A stretch of 64,000 nt of DNA from Lactuca virosa (taxonomy: Eukaryota > Streptophyta > Magnoliopsida > Asterales > Asteraceae), in contig CAKMRJ010000001.1 of assembly GCA_928212115.1 (NCBI GenBank), positions 189,458,429 through 189,522,428 on the forward strand. Reading direction: 5' to 3'. The notes beneath the pieces were generated by a model that worked only from the letters and a program-made list of their open reading frames with translations, ran no database searches and was not told where the DNA came from. The translations under genes were made by a program, and so were the position numbers. This document shows positions 10,019 through 22,493 of the stretch, piece after piece (position 1 is the stretch's first letter; each line of letters starts with the position of its first letter).

Positions 10019-11827
10019 CTAACTACTAAAACTAATATCATCCTTCAGCCCTATGCTCCTTGCATGCTGGAGATGCTTAACCCTGCCCAGTCCCTTTGTG
10101 AGGGGATTTGCCGAGTTCTCATCTGATGATACCCTCTTTGCCACGAGGAGTCCTTTTTTATACGATGTCTGATGAAATGGTATTTTCTATCAATGTGTCT
10201 GGATCTCCCGTGATCCCTTGGTTCCTTTGCTAAGGCAACTGCACTTTCACTATCACAGAAGATTTCCATAGGCTCCTTTATAGCTGGTACAACTCCAAGA
10301 TCTCCAATGAAGTTCTTCAGCCATATTGCCTCCTTTGCTGCCTCGCTTGCCGCTATATACTCTGATTCGCAAGTTGAATCAGCCACTGTCTCCTGCTTGG
10401 AACTTTTCCAAGTAATTGCTCCTCTGTTTTAGGTAAAGACCCAGCCCGACTGAGAGCGGAAATTACCCTATCAGTCTGGAAGCTAGCATCACTATACCCT
10501 ACAACTCTCAAGTCATCACTCCCACCGAGGATATTCTTTACCCCAGTCCAGTGAGCCTTACCAGGGTTCCCCTGATATCTGCTGACCATGCTCAATGCAA
10601 AGGCCACATCAGGATGAGTACAAGTCATATCATACATGATCGAGCCTACAACAGAAGCATAAGGTACTCGACTTATTTCTGCTATCTCAGCCTCGATACT
10701 CGGGCTCTGAGTCTTACTCAATCTAGCATTACTCTGGATGGGTAACTCTCCTTTCTTGGAGTCTTGCATGCTGAACCTCTTCAGCACCTTATCCAAGTAG
10801 GTACTCTGACTAAGTCCAATTAGTCTTTTACTCCGGTCTCTCAGAATCCTTATCCCTAGAATATAGGCAGCTTCTCCTAGGTCTTTCATAGCGAAACACT
10901 TCCCGAGGCAGGTCTTCACTTCCTGCAAGGTCAGGATTTCATTTCCTATGAGTAGTATGTCATCTACATACAATACCAAAAAGCTAACTATACTCCCACT
11001 AGCCTTGACATATACACAAGATTCATCTTCACTCCTCGAAAAGCCAAACTCTTTGACTTTCTCATCAAAGCAAGGATTCCATCTGCGAGATGCTTGATTT
11101 AATCCAGAAATAGATTTCTCAAGCTTACACACTCTATTAGGGTATTCTGTACTGACAAAACCCTCTGGCTGACACATGTAAACATCCTCAGCCAACTTTC
11201 CATTAAGGAAAGTGGTTTTGACATCCATTTGCCATATTTCATAGTCATGAAATGCAACAATGGCTAACAATACCCTAATAGACTTAATCTTGGCTACTGG
11301 TGAAAAGGTCTCATCATAATCAACTCCTGGAGTTTGAGAAAAGCCCTTTGCCACCAGTCGTGCCTTATATGTGTGTACATTACCATCCATGTCGGTCTTC
11401 TTCTTGAAGATCCACTTGCACCCAACTATCTTGCTACCTGGTACATTGTCAACCAAGTTCCAAACTTGATTGTCATACATGGACTGTATCTCGCTGTCCA
11501 TTGCCTCTTTCCATTTAGCAGACTCGGGGCCTGCCATGGATTCTGCATAGTTGTTAGGTTCATCCAGACTTACCAGTGTCTCATAACTGATAAGTGTCTC
11601 ACCTTCCGCATAATATGGAAACCATAGTAATGCTCAGGTGCATTCCTAACTCTCGTGGAACTCCTCAGAGGTACAGACTCGTCAATTGGATCAACAGGAG
11701 TTTCCTTCTCAAGTTGATTTCTAGGGTTTGAGGTTCCTTCACCACTTGACTCTTGAATTTCTTCAAGGTCAATTTGCCTCCCCTTGTTTCCTTGGCTTAT
11801 GAACTCTCTCTCTCGAAAGACATCCCG
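10019..11827 (-). pseudogene. copia C reverse transcriptase-RNase H, 5'-truncated (unit 1)
   Basis: RT blocks are clear: KWKEAMDSEIQSMYDNQVW, VGCKWIFKKKTDMDGNVHTY, QMDVKTTFLNGKL and an intact catalytic LVLYVDDILL. The RNase H part has VGYSDASFQTD, CESEYIAAS and FCDSESAVALAKEP. Relative to related proteins, a short segment is missing at NILGGSDD, and a frameshift plus TAA separates RT from the later RNase H frame near 10430. Unit 1 has extra single-base losses (near 10157 and 11613) that unit 2 lacks. Integrase, protease, gag and 5' LTR are absent because the LARD-like element abuts at 11828. Confidence 0.9.
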
Positions 11828-13336
11828 TGACATCCCCATTTTCATGGCCAGAAAAGACCGATTTGTTTTATGCTTATAAAAATCAGAGTACCTCTTTTAA
11901 TAAAAATGTTGCGGAATTTGTTACCAGAAAAACATGATAAATACGTTATCAAATCATTTCCGAAGAAATGTATTTCATTTATTTTCAAAACATTGGGATG
12001 TCATCGTCAATACAGAAACATAAGCATAAACATAACTTACATTCATTTACACTAGTGATCTACATCTCTTTTAAATCTCTCAGTTTAAAGTAGCTTCATA
12101 TCGACACCTGTGATACAAATAAGCTTGAGTGGGTCAGGTTGGGAAACCTGGTGAGTACATAGGGTTTTCAACCCACAATAATATAATTATTATGTTTAAA
12201 CAATCAAACAATCAACCCAATTACCCATCCCCATTTTCTTCATTTAATATTCCCTAAAGAATTATCTTAAGGGTCATCTCCGATGTCGTATTTACCTCTC
12301 ATCTCTTTACATCACATTTCCTTATATGTTCGTTCCTAAGGCATGAATACGTAGTTACAACATCGCCTGAACTCATAATTCGTAGTAAGGGTTAGAGTAT
12401 CATCACATGAATACGCGGTCACAACATCGCTTGAACTCGTAATTCATCACCTACAGGTTATAAGTCTGCTGGTGTTTCTACGGGGTTGTCTAGAATAGTC
12501 CGTGGTCGCCATCTATACTCTGGTAGATGACTACATCTCCACATTGACGGTCAAGGTTATGGTACATCCTACGTCAGTGATTCATCATCACCTAATTATC
12601 ATCACCTTCTTATCTTCACCTATCTCTCATCATTTTATTTCATCACACATACCAACTATTACATCTACCCATGTTATTCCAACACATTTTGTAGATAAAA
12701 TACATATACAGTTTAAATCATTTAAAACATGTATAAAATCGTTTATCCAGCATAGACAGCAAGTACTCAGATAATATGCACACATAGCACGTAAATTATG
12801 TTAAATACTTCATATCTATGTGTAAGATGAAAGTAACTATGCACTCACTTGAAAAGGTGGTGAATCCGAACTCAGACAGCGCTTCGCTTCTTAAAAATAA
12901 TTTCCTTCGACGAAACCTAGTATTATTACCACTAGAGTTTAGTCTATTATTCGCCGAGACTAATTAATAGTCTAGCTATTATTACTTATTATATAAGCAT
13001 TAAACAATACTTATATAACCCATAATAATAGCCCAAGTACTTATTATAAGTTCCTAATAACGCTACTATAATTAAATAAACGATATATTAAAAATAGCGT
13101 AGGCGTAGCTCACTTACAGCGGGTTTTATAGAAAACCGGGCTTTGCTTGGAGCAGCGTTCCCGAGCCGAAAAGCTCTTCTTCTCAGAGCCATCGATCACT
13201 CCGGGGCTTCCGCCTCGTGCTAGGGAGGTTCCCTAGGCTTTTCGGGGGGTTTCGGGGCTAGAGAGAGGTTCTAGAGAGAGAGAGTAAAGAGAAGAAAGAA
13301 TGGGAAATGTGTGAAGAAAATGAGGGTGGGAGAGGT

Positions 13337-13347
13337 TCTATTTATAG
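13337..13347 (-). promoter_or_regulatory. TATA box of LARD-like LTR
   Basis: Minus-strand CTATAAATAGA matches the plant TATA consensus closely, and a GAGAG-rich stretch lies nearby. From here the minus-strand transcript would run through the rest of the LTR into the copia C RT frame. Activity is not shown by sequence. Confidence 0.55.
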
Positions 13348-13469
13348 GGTGAAAAATAGCTGAACTTGGTGCCACATGTCACCATCTACTGGCAAGACTT
13401 GGGGAGAAAGCAATGGCCAAGATTGTGTCACATCACCCATTTTCGCACAACACACTTCCGACTTCTAAA

Positions 13470-14030
13470 ATCCGTAACTTTCACATACGACCTCCGTTTT
13501 TGACGTTCTTTATATCCACTCGTAGGTAAAAATAAGATCTACAACTTTCATTTTGACTCCGTCGGCTAATTCTCGACCGATCTTAAATTTAACAGTACGA
13601 GGAGATTATACTGTTAAATGTCCGCGTAAAATTCATAACTTCTACATACGACTCCATTTTCGTCTGTCTTTTTACCGTTGAGTTCCTATTAATGAGATCT
13701 TCAATTCTCGTTTAGGTCGTGTAGGCCAAAAACCGCTCGATCTAAAATTCGAGTTTCGGGTCGTGCAATATTATGCCAAATCTTAGAAAATTCATAATTT
13801 CCTCATACGAAGTCAGATTTGGGCGTACTTTTTTGTATGTTCTCGGTTAACGTTTTCTATGACTTTTGTTTAGATCGCTAAGGCTAAAAGTCGCTCTATC
13901 GTAAATTCACTATTTACGTCTCCCGGTGCCGTGCCAGTTCTGCCGTAAAACTTCGACGTGTCATAACTTCTTCGTTATAACTCGGATTTCGGCGTTCTTT
14001 ATATGTATGGAAACCTTGAGACGTATTCTA
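13470..14030 (-). repeat. Degenerate ~160-bp tandem units inside LARD-like LTR
   Basis: Four related segments of the form (A/G)TAACTTCNNCATACGANTCNGATTTNGNCGTNCTTT start near 13483, 13633, 13795 and 13967, with spacings of about 150-172 bp. Each is followed by a GGCTAA...CGCTCGATC-like segment. The units are diverged, so the array is old compared with the 40-kb duplication. The same array is at about 53650-54190. Confidence 0.7.
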
Positions 14031-14130
14031 CAACTTGGTTAAGATTATTTATTCTAAATAATATTTTGTCAAAAAGACGTTTTCGACCCTATTATCTCTA
14101 AATTGACTTGCCCGGCCTACGGGCGTTACA

Positions 14131-15755
14131 ATTATCTCCCGCTTAGGATGATTACGTCCCGAAATCATCAACGAAACAGGGCTCACATGATGACTCCATA
14201 CGTTATCTCTTCATCCTAAGTCATAACTTTGATGTTTCTTCGAACGAGTATCTAACTCTTAGACTCCTTGACTACAGGCGGTGCTCGATCTTTCATCCGC
14301 TCTCTATCTTATGTTAGACTTCCAATCATGATCTTCATGTCACGATCTCAATCTTATTGGAGACTCCTTATTTAACAAAATTGAGATAAGTTTCTTCCTT
14401 CGATTATCATAATAGACCGATAGGTCATGTTCTAATGACCTCTCATCGTATGTTGCAATGCTTAGACTCAGGTCTTTTAGAGTCAAATTCCGGAACAGAC
14501 TATACATTCCTTCGTTTTCTTATGACATCTTAAAAGGCAGCATTTCTAGGTACAAGCAACTGTCGTGATACCTGTACTGGTCGCTTTGATTATCTTTCAT
14601 TTCAATCTTCCGGCTTAAGTCAGATGCTACATCGAACTTGGTTCTCTGAACCTCATACATACTCATCATAGTCGGACTCGATTTGATATGAACACTAGGC
14701 TCGGAATAACAATCATCTTCTTAGTCATTACCGAAACAATGGTAATGACATACTGAACAAAACAAAATCAACTACTAGCTTCTCGGTAACCTTGTGACTT
14801 TCCCTGATCCAAGCGTGAGTCCTGTGCTTCCGGTAGTATATGCATCTACTACCTTTCACACCTACTCATACTTGTCCCAAGTATTGTCTCGCAGTCCCCA
14901 AGTCCTAAAATCAAAAAACAATTTAACACATACGAGTGTGTCCAAATAATCATAAAAATTTCCCTAGACTCTACTAGGACTTCTTCCATGCGTATCTTCA
15001 ATCATCAATTCTGCTTCAACTCGGTTGGTATTGGAAATTCCAGACCATGGGATAACTTTATGGATTATACCAAAATTCTTTCTTTCTGCCAATCGAAAGC
15101 GTACTTCTCCCGTACTAGACGTATTATTTATTAGACGCGTTCTAAAGGCAAGATACCTCTCTTCCGATATCTTCTGATAGGTATCATTCACTATCGTAAG
15201 CCTTATCATTTCCTCTATTTTATCAGTCTATCATGGTTCGCATCACTTCCTGAACTTCTGCCATTGTGACAGGTGCGGGTGCGGGCGCAACGACCGATGC
15301 ATGACCCATCACATTCTTTGGCTCAGGTTGTCATCTTCCTCGGATATTCCTAGTCTGTCTTCACCATGACGTTTTGTACACCAAAGCAGACATTTGGTGT
15401 ACCGAGGCAAGAATTTAAGAGAGGAATGTTTTATTTACGATAGACGTATAAATCTCCCTATTACTCCGAAAAGTTACATGCCAGTTCTAATACCGTATTT
15501 AAACGTTTAGAAATTTGAACACATAAAGTTTCCAGATCCGGTCGGCAACAGACCATAGATCCGATCATATAATGCATATCATAAATCATTTAGCACATAA
15601 AAGCATGTTAGGTATTTTTCCCTAAATAAGCTAGTGCTTGTGTCTATTCAGGTGTACTACCTAAAATATATTAGACACACTCCTCATAATCATCGCTTAG
15701 CATTCTAAGTTTAAGTCTAGAAATAAATCCATATTCCTAGTTCGCTTAAACTAAT
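14131..15755 (-). other. Internal region of LARD-like element with gag remnant (unit 1)
   Basis: Only 1.6 kb separates the two LTRs, too short for gag-pol. On the minus strand, 15223-15321 reads PKNVMGHASVVAPAPAPVT followed by MAEVQEVMRTMID and stops. This resembles the N-terminus of Asteraceae gypsy gag proteins (from memory). An 81-codon frame (14964-15209) follows, with no recognisable domain. No protease, RT or integrase motif is present, so I call it non-autonomous. Confidence 0.65.
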
Positions 15756-15767
15756 GCTCTGATACCA
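15756..15767 (-). other. Primer binding site (tRNA-iMet) of LARD-like element
   Basis: Minus-strand TGGTATCAGAGC is the standard 12-base complement of plant initiator tRNA-Met. It lies three bases from the LTR terminus at 15770. This fixes the element's orientation as minus and shows the LTR at 15770 to be the 5' LTR. Confidence 0.85.
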
Positions 15768-15769
15768 AC

Positions 15770-17206
15770 TGTGACATCCCCATTTTCACGGCCAGAAAAG
15801 ACCGATTTTGTTTATGCTTTATAAAAATCAGAGTACCTCTTTTAATAAAAATGTGCGGAATTTGTTCCCAGAAAAACATGATAAATACGTTATCAAATCA
15901 TTTCCGAAGAAATGTATTTCATTCATTTTCAAAACATTGGGATGTCATCGTCAATACAGAAACATAAGCATAAACATAACTTACATTCATTTACACTAGT
16001 GATCTACATCTCTTTTAAATCTCTCAGTTTAAAGTAGCTTCATATCGACACCTGTGATACAAATAAGCTTGAGTGGGTCGGGTTGGGAAACCTAGTGAGT
16101 ACATAGGGTTTTCAACCCACAATAATATAATTATTATGTTTAAACAATCAAACAATCAACCCAATTACCCATCCCCATTTTCTTCATTTAATATTCCCTA
16201 AAGAATTATCTTAAGGGTCATCTCCTATGTCGTATTTACCTCTCATCTCTTTACATCACATTTCCTTATATGTTCGTTCCTAAGGCATGAATACGTAGTT
16301 ACAGCATCGCCTGAACTCGTAATTCGTAGTAAGGGTTAGAGTATAAGCACATGAATACGCGGTCAGAACATCGCCTGAACTCGTAATTCATCACCTACAG
16401 GTTATAAGTCTGCTAGTGTTTCCACGGGGTTGTCTAGAATAGTCCGTGGTCGCCATCTATACTCTGGTAGATGACTACATCTCCACATTGACGGTCAAGG
16501 TTATGGTATCTTACATCCTACATCACTGATTCATCATCACCTAATTATCATCACCTTCCTATCTTCACCTATCTCTCATCATTTTATTTCATCACACATA
16601 CCAACTATTACATCTACCCATGTTATTCCCAACACATTTTGTAGATATAAAATACATATACAGTTTAAATCATTTAAAACATGTATAAAATCGTTTATCC
16701 AGCATAGACAGCAAGTACTCACATAATATTCACACATAGCACGTAACGTATGTTAAAAACTTCATATCTATGTGTAAGATGAAAGTAACTATGCACTCAC
16801 TTGAAAAGGTGGTGAATCCGAACTCAGACAGCGCATCGCTTCTTAAAAATAATTTCTTTCGACGAAACCTAGTATTATTACCACTAGAGTTTAGTCTATT
16901 ATTCGCCGAGACTAATTAATAGTCTAGCTATTATTACTTATTATATAAGCATTAAACAATACTTATATAACCCATAATAATAGCCCAAGTACTTATTATA
17001 AGTTCCTAATAACGCTATTATAATTAAATAAACGATATATTAAAAAATAGCGTAGGCGTAGCTCACTTACAGCGGGTTTTATAGAAAACCGGGCTTTGCT
17101 TGGAGCAGCGTTCCCGAGCCGAAAAGCTCTTCTTCTCGGAGCCATCGATCACTCCGGGGCTTCCGCCTCGTGCTAGGGAGGTTCCCTAGGCTTTTCGGGC
17201 GGTTTC
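15770..17206 (-). repeat. Truncated 5' LTR of LARD-like element (unit 1)
   Basis: It is nearly identical to 11828-13250 of the other LTR (TGTGACATCCCCATTTTCACGG onward). It stops within TTTTCGGGCGGTTTCGGGGC, where Tekay gypsy RT sequence begins. Its U3 part, including the TATA box, is missing, so this LTR lacks its promoter. Confidence 0.85.
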
Positions 17207-17210
17207 GGGG

Positions 17211-17869
17211 CTCCCCAGGGTGAGAAGCTTGGTCTTATAAAGCCCTTGCTGAGCAGTTCGTTAAGTTGACATGACAGTTCTTGCATCTCTGCAGGTGCTA
17301 GACGATAGGGCGATTTGGCTACGGGGGTAGCCCCTAGAACTAAGTCGATTCTGAACTCAACCTGACGTTGCGGAGGTAATCCTGGGAGTTCTTCTGGAAA
17401 GATGTCGGGAAAATCGCGTACTACTGGAATGTTCTAAATGTCTTTAGTTTCTTGGCTCACATCGACTACATGAGCAAGGAATGCGCGACATTCCTTTCGC
17501 AAGAACTTCTGAGCTTGAATGCTCGAGATGATACGAAGGTTTGTGCCGGGTTTGTCGCCATAAACTACTAGAGTTTCGTCAGACGGCAGATTAAGGCGAA
17601 CAGCCTTTTCATAACACATGATGTCGGCACGGTGCAGACTCAACCAATCCATGCCGATAATGATGTCAAAACTTTTAATAGAGACCGACATGAGGTCGAT
17701 CGAAAATGAATGGCTATCTAGTGTTAAGGTACATCCTATTTATACACTGCTAGTGCTCTCTGTCTTTCCATTAGCCATTTCTACAGTGAACGGTTCTTTA
17801 AGTGCTCGTGATTTTTGCTTAAGTAAATGAGCAAATTTTTGGTTCACGAAGCTCCTCTCCGCTCCACTA
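17211..17869 (-). pseudogene. Tekay gypsy protease and RT N-terminus, truncated (unit 1)
   Basis: This is homologous to 26105-26760 of the full gypsy copy. The RT frame is cut at the SPWGAP block. Protease residues IIIGMDWLSLHRAD are present (17434-17691). A C-to-A change makes a stop (TAA, minus strand, 17740-17742) where the full copy has Tyr. A TAG after ETKDI at 17434 is shared with the full copy. Confidence 0.85.
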
Positions 17870-18487
17870 TCAAACAGAAATGCATGCATAAGAGTTATCG
17901 AGGAGAAACGTACCTGTGACTACTGTGGGGTTGGTAACCGCTTCCTCGTGGCCTATGGCCAGAACTCTTCCTACTCCACCGGCATTCCCTGCCTTCGGGC
18001 AGTTCCTCTTGTAGTGGCCCACCTCGCCACAATTGTAGCAAGCTTGGCCCACACCAGCGCCGGGGACTTAGGTGATTGGCCTAGTTGGAGCTTTGAAGAA
18101 ACAGGCAGTGTGCCCCTTTCTGCTGCAGTTAGAGCATTGCATTTCACGACAGGCTCCAACGTGGTGGAAATTGCACTGGTTGCACTTAGGCGAGAGTCCA
18201 ACGTACTGCTTTACCGGAGCAGCAGCAGTGGCAGGTGCTATCGCAGCATGAACTGCCACGACCCGCTGCTTTTTGGCAGCCTTCTTCTTTTTCTAGTCAT
18301 CCCAAAGCTTCCGCTTAGAATCAGCGGTTTTGGCGGGTTCTGAGATGGCCAGGGTCGTTGTTGCGGCCGGGGTACGAACCCCATGGTCTATGAGCCGCTG
18401 TGCCAATCGCTTGGCACTGTCAAATGTAGTGGGGTTTGAAGCCAAAACATTTCCCTGGAATGGAGGCACCAGCCCCCATATGAATCT
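17870..18487 (-). pseudogene. Tekay gag zinc-knuckle region (unit 1)
   Basis: The minus strand encodes three cysteine clusters: CNQCNFHHVGAC, CSNCSRKGHTACFF and CYNCGEVGHYKRNC. The last is a complete CX2CX4HX4C knuckle, and the second has Phe where the final Cys is expected. An extra A near 17880 breaks the frame just before the DSG of the protease. A Lys/Ala-rich segment links it to the capsid part of gag. Confidence 0.8.
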
Positions 18488-19096
18488 CTATATCTTCTTC
18501 CCCTCTGTAGGAACCATGTTGGGACAAAGGGCCACCAGTTCACAGAACCTGGCGGTGTAAGAGACTATGTCGGAGCCCTTCATGGTTAGGCTCCACAGTT
18601 CCTCCTCTAGCTTTTGGATCTTGCCCCTCGGGCAGTACTCTTCGATCATCAGATCTCTCAGGGTTTCCCAGCCCATAGCATTAGCCACTACGAGAGATAG
18701 TGACTTGACATGGCTATTCCACCATGTCAGGGCTTTTTCCTCAAAGGTGCAAGCAGCGAACTTGACCTTGCTCCCTTCTGGGCAGGAGCAGATTTCGAAA
18801 ACCGATTCGGTTTTCTCGAACCATTGCGAAAGGGCAATGACTCCGCCAGTCCCTCTAAAGGACTTGGGCTTGCAGTTGATGAAGTCCTTATAGGAGCACT
18901 CTCTCAAGCGCACAGGAATTTCACCATGAGTAGATAGGACAGGAGTTCCTCCCCCAATGGAACCTGAAGAATGATATTGGGCCATGGCTGTAGCCACAGC
19001 CACAGCTACAGCAACATTCAGTGCTGCTGTATCGATTTGAGGAGCGGGTGGTGTTGGTGCGGGAGTATCGCGTCTTGTTGATCCGCATGGAGGCAT
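18488..19096 (-). pseudogene. Tekay gag (capsid) fragment, 202 aa (unit 1)
   Basis: It starts MPPCGSTRRDTPAPTP. After an Ala-rich stretch comes the retrotransposon gag domain, with CKPKSFRGTGGVIALSQWFE, AACTFEEKALTWWNSHV and MIEEYCPRGKIQKLEEE. A TAG after EGKKI ends it where related proteins continue with a RFIWGL-like block. The same stop is in the full copy (27380-27382), so it predates their separation. Confidence 0.85.
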
Positions 19097-19481
19097 CTTT
19101 CAACTATAAGTTTAGAAAGATGAAGATATTGATAAGAATTTGATAGGAAAATTGATGAGAATGACTCATGGACTAACTCTCCATAGCCCAACAGCACAAT
19201 TGAATAGCACGATTTGAAAGATGATATAGTACTAGCAGATGATAGCAATTGGATATTGATTTCCATTAGATTAGATATCTGTCAATAATACTGGAATTAC
19301 AGATGTAACAAGTTCGGGAAAAATGACCTAGAAGCAGGTCTTACATCAACCAAGATGGGAAAAGTTTGACAGAACTATGACCTAATCAAGACCTAACAGT
19401 TCTAAGATTTACAAAGATAGGAAATTAGACTAGAGTTTTTACACAAACTAGGTTATATCGAAAAGAGAATTCGATGAGACT
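19097..19481 (-). other. Noncoding spacer between Tekay upstream ORF and gag (unit 1)
   Basis: This is 385 bases of AT-rich sequence. A minus-strand frame runs into gag (from about 19266) but shows no domain. It is conserved at 27995-28372 and about 59260-59640. I see no clear function; it may act as a leader for gag translation. Confidence 0.5.
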
Positions 19482-20111
19482 CTATCGGCGACGAGAAATA
19501 CTAGAGTGAGTTCTTAAATCCGACAGAAGACGTTCTATGTCCCTCACGCGCCTATTAGATCTTACTTGCTGAGCTCGAAGTTCTCTGACTTGAGCTTGGG
19601 TTTCAGCAAGTTCCATCTGTAGAGCTGCATTGCGGACCTGAGTCCTCTCATGAGCAGACTCTAGCTGGCGAATGCGGACTGTGTTAACGCCAGAGTTGGC
19701 GTTAATCTCCACGACTCGATCGATAGTTGCTCGACCTTGCTCGGTGTTCCGAGCAATCCTACGAACCATGATGGGTAGGACTCTGTCAGCTGAACCTCCC
19801 TCGGTGAGGTTGTAGAAGCTTCTGTCTCCGTTGTAGGGAAAGGGTTGACCCTGCTCCTGACTCCATCGGTTCAAGTTTGTGGCCCACAGAGGTGTGGGTC
19901 CTTGAAATGCGGGACTAGGATTCAAGTTTGGGTCTTGAGCAGCTGGGGGTAGGTTGTTGACTTCTGGCTTTGAGTTAGAATCATCAGAAAAGCCTTCAGC
20001 TTCGTGATCATCCAATGGGATTGGGTGATCATCTTCTGGCTCTTCTCTAAGCCATCCAGCATTGCCTTCGTTGGGATAGTACGGGTCTCCGGGAAGATGG
20101 AATCCAGCCAT
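19482..20111 (-). CDS. Tekay upstream ORF, coiled-coil protein, 209 aa (unit 1)
   Basis: It begins MAGFHLPGDPYYPNEGN, is acidic in the first 60 residues and Pro-rich in the middle. From about residue 120 it ends in a long charged helix (repeated RxxELExAxE/Q-like patterns) predicted by eye as a coiled coil, with a basic SRRR tail. It is open from ATG to stop in two of the three copies here. It lies first after the primer binding site, before gag. Function unknown; perhaps a particle-assembly or gag-partner role. Confidence 0.65.
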   Translation of the reverse strand: MAGFHLPGDPYYPNEGNAGWLREEPEDDHPIPLDDHEAEGFSDDSNSKPEVNNLPPAAQDPNLNPSPAFQGPTPLWATNLNRWSQEQGQPFPYNGDRSFYNLTEGGSADRVLPIMVRRIARNTEQGRATIDRVVEINANSGVNTVRIRQLESAHERTQVRNAALQMELAETQAQVRELRAQQVRSNRRVRDIERLLSDLRTHSSISRRR

Positions 20112-20547
20112 TAAATCTACGCAAGAAAAGGGATATATAAGAATCTAGCACATAAGTAGTTTACAGTAACACAAAATACCTCTATAGTATTTTAAGTTTA
20201 TGTTCTATTGTTCTCATTGTGGTCTTTTGGGTAAGTTTTTGGACTTGTTGCAACCTCACAACCACACTTAGGCACATGCTAGTCACTCCTTGGATAATAT
20301 AGTTTATCAGGCTATATCTTCCCAGTTTTGACTATATGTCTCTAAGTCTACTTGTGCTGCCCAACAATCGTACTACTTTTGTTCTGTCCTAGTGACACTG
20401 ATTTTAGTATGAATGCAGGCATGTATACTTACTTAAACATTTTATTATTTAAAAGTATAAACTCTTTATTAGAGTATTTTAATCCCTATTGTATTTATAG
20501 TTTGTATATCTTTTATGGGTTGATATACTCAATTCACTAGAAACAAT
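20112..20547 (-). other. Tekay leader (5' UTR), unit 1
   Basis: This is the untranslated region between the primer binding site and the first ORF. It is AT-rich, with no coding frame of note. It is equivalent to 29003-29438. Confidence 0.6.
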
Positions 20548-20559
20548 GCTCTGATACCA
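20548..20559 (-). other. Primer binding site (tRNA-iMet), Tekay partial copy
   Basis: Minus-strand TGGTATCAGAGC lies three bases inside the LTR boundary (LTR begins at 20563). It shows that the partial internal region 17211-20562 uses the LTR 20563-23405 as its 5' LTR. Confidence 0.9.
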
Positions 20560-21450
20560 ATCTGTCACACCCCAAAACCAGGAACAGCGGAAACGTTCTG
20601 GGGCGGAGGACGTCACAATAATGAATAGTAGTAAACAAGCAACAACATCATCCATTGCATTAATAATATAATTTCATACATGTGTGTTCTGTCAAGTTAT
20701 ATAGACACCCAAAAATATACATCAAAATAAAAGATGAGTCTTGAACGAACTCCATCTTCTCTAAACCCTGCATCGGTACCTGTCTACTGGTGACCTGAAG
20801 ATACAAGTTATTTTGAAAGAGAGTATCAGCTTTAAAGCAGGTGAGATCATAAGTATTTTAATGTCTGTATTTGTATGAATGTGCTTGTAAGTATGTGCTG
20901 TGTAAGTATGTAAAAGTTTGTGAATGTTTGAAAAGGTTTGAATCTCCTAGAAAACCATATGTTTCCTACTAAAGTAGCCTTCTACCAAGGCATCTAGTGA
21001 CTGTGTGTGTGTCTCTTTTAAGAGCATGTATTTTCCCAAATCTGACTATCATTTACCAAAAATATAGTTTTTACATTACTGTATATTGTGTGAAGATCAC
21101 AAAGTGAATGCAATGGGAAAATGAAATAGTACTGTAGTGTTGCAACTACTGCTGTACTAACTACCTTAAACAAATTATAATTTAAAGTACCATGTGATCG
21201 GCCTGTATCCTGCTACCGACTATAGTACGCGACAATGTAAGATGTCGGAGAAGAATGACGTTTGGCACCCGTAGACTTGCAAGTCCCACTGTAGCGAGCA
21301 GCAAGGTGTAGGATAGTCAATCCAGTATAGATCTATACGCAAACGCATACGCTCCCCAATTAAGGAGATTCTGGATACATGAACGGTCATGACAGGTAGT
21401 GCCATGCCCCGTTACGTGGCTCACATAACCGAAGAAAAGTATATGCAATG

Positions 21451-21606
21451 TGTGTGCTAGCTGTATTGTATGTTCTCCCTTTGTCTAGCCTGTATTGTAA
21501 TGTACTGTGTGTACTAGCTGTATTGTGTGTTCTCTCTCTATCTAGCATGTATTGTAATGTACTGTGTGTATATTAGCTGTATTGTGTGTTCTCTCTCTAT
21601 CTAGCA
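21451..21606 (-). repeat. Three tandem ~58-bp units in Tekay LTR
   Basis: Units built on CTAGCTGTATTGTGTGTTCTC...TCTAGCATG repeat with spacings of 57 and 59 bases. The other LTR (29454-32189) has only one unit (about 30350-30396), which accounts for most of the LTR length difference. The unit 2 LTR has three (about 61616-61770). Confidence 0.85.
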
Positions 21607-22493
21607 AGTATTGACTCATGTATGAACTGACTCATTGTATGATTCATTGTTCTAGTAATAGTATTAGTAAATCCCTAAACTACCCCTATAGTAGCTTACT
21701 AGTAATATGAATTTAATGTATAAACATGTATGTATGCCTTTGCTACCCAAAGGTTTTGAACTGAATGAAGAAAAGGAACTTTTATATCTATATACATATA
21801 CATAATATATAACTAGGATTCAAATGATCTTCGGACAAATAACCGGTACCCTAAGTCCACAACCAAACGAGGAACAGGAGGTAAGGTGAGTTATCAGTTC
21901 TAAGTCCTTTCAATCCTACTTATATAACTATATCTATAAAGATATACATTTAACAGGATATAAGTGTAAAAGCGTTTAAGTAAAAGTATTTGACATGTAA
22001 AAGAGTTTGATAAATGCATTTGAGTTAAAACAGTTTGAAGCAAAACAGTTTGAAAAGTAAGAAATCCACTGGTGTGGTAGTTATTAATCACATGTTATTG
22101 ATATAATAACTATAAGAATTCAACTTGTATCCCCCCCATAAAAGCATTTAAAACATTTAAAAGATTGATTAAGGGGTATGAAATCACCTGTAGTGAGTGG
22201 TTTGGATGAACGGAATGTATAGGATGCTAAGTGTCAAGTGAAGACTTGAACACACATAAGGATCCTAGTTAACATATAATAACACATATATGTATCCAAT
22301 TAGTCATTAAACAACTAATTAACCAAGTTTAAGACATCCTAAGACATGTAAAACACTTGATTTAAGTGTTATATGTGCTAAGGATTGCATCTAAGGGTGG
22401 TAGTACATTGCTATTGAGTTTAGGGTTAAAGGGTAAAGTCCCTTGGAGTTTACGGTTTTGTGACCATAACTCATTGAGTTTACGGTCGTAAAC

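Larger units (their letters stand above)
11828..14130 (-). repeat. LTR of gypsy-like LARD element (unit 1), 2.3 kb
   Basis: The plus-strand sequence runs from TGACATCCCCATTTTC to ACGGGCGTTACA, so the minus-strand LTR is TGTAACGCCC...GGGGATGTCA. A near-identical partial copy begins at 15770. The LTR holds a tandem pair near 12340-12440 (ATGAATACG...GTCACAACATCGC), a CT/GA-rich stretch near 13255-13300, a TATA box and a degenerate array of about 160-bp units. It interrupts copia C pol. Confidence 0.85.
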
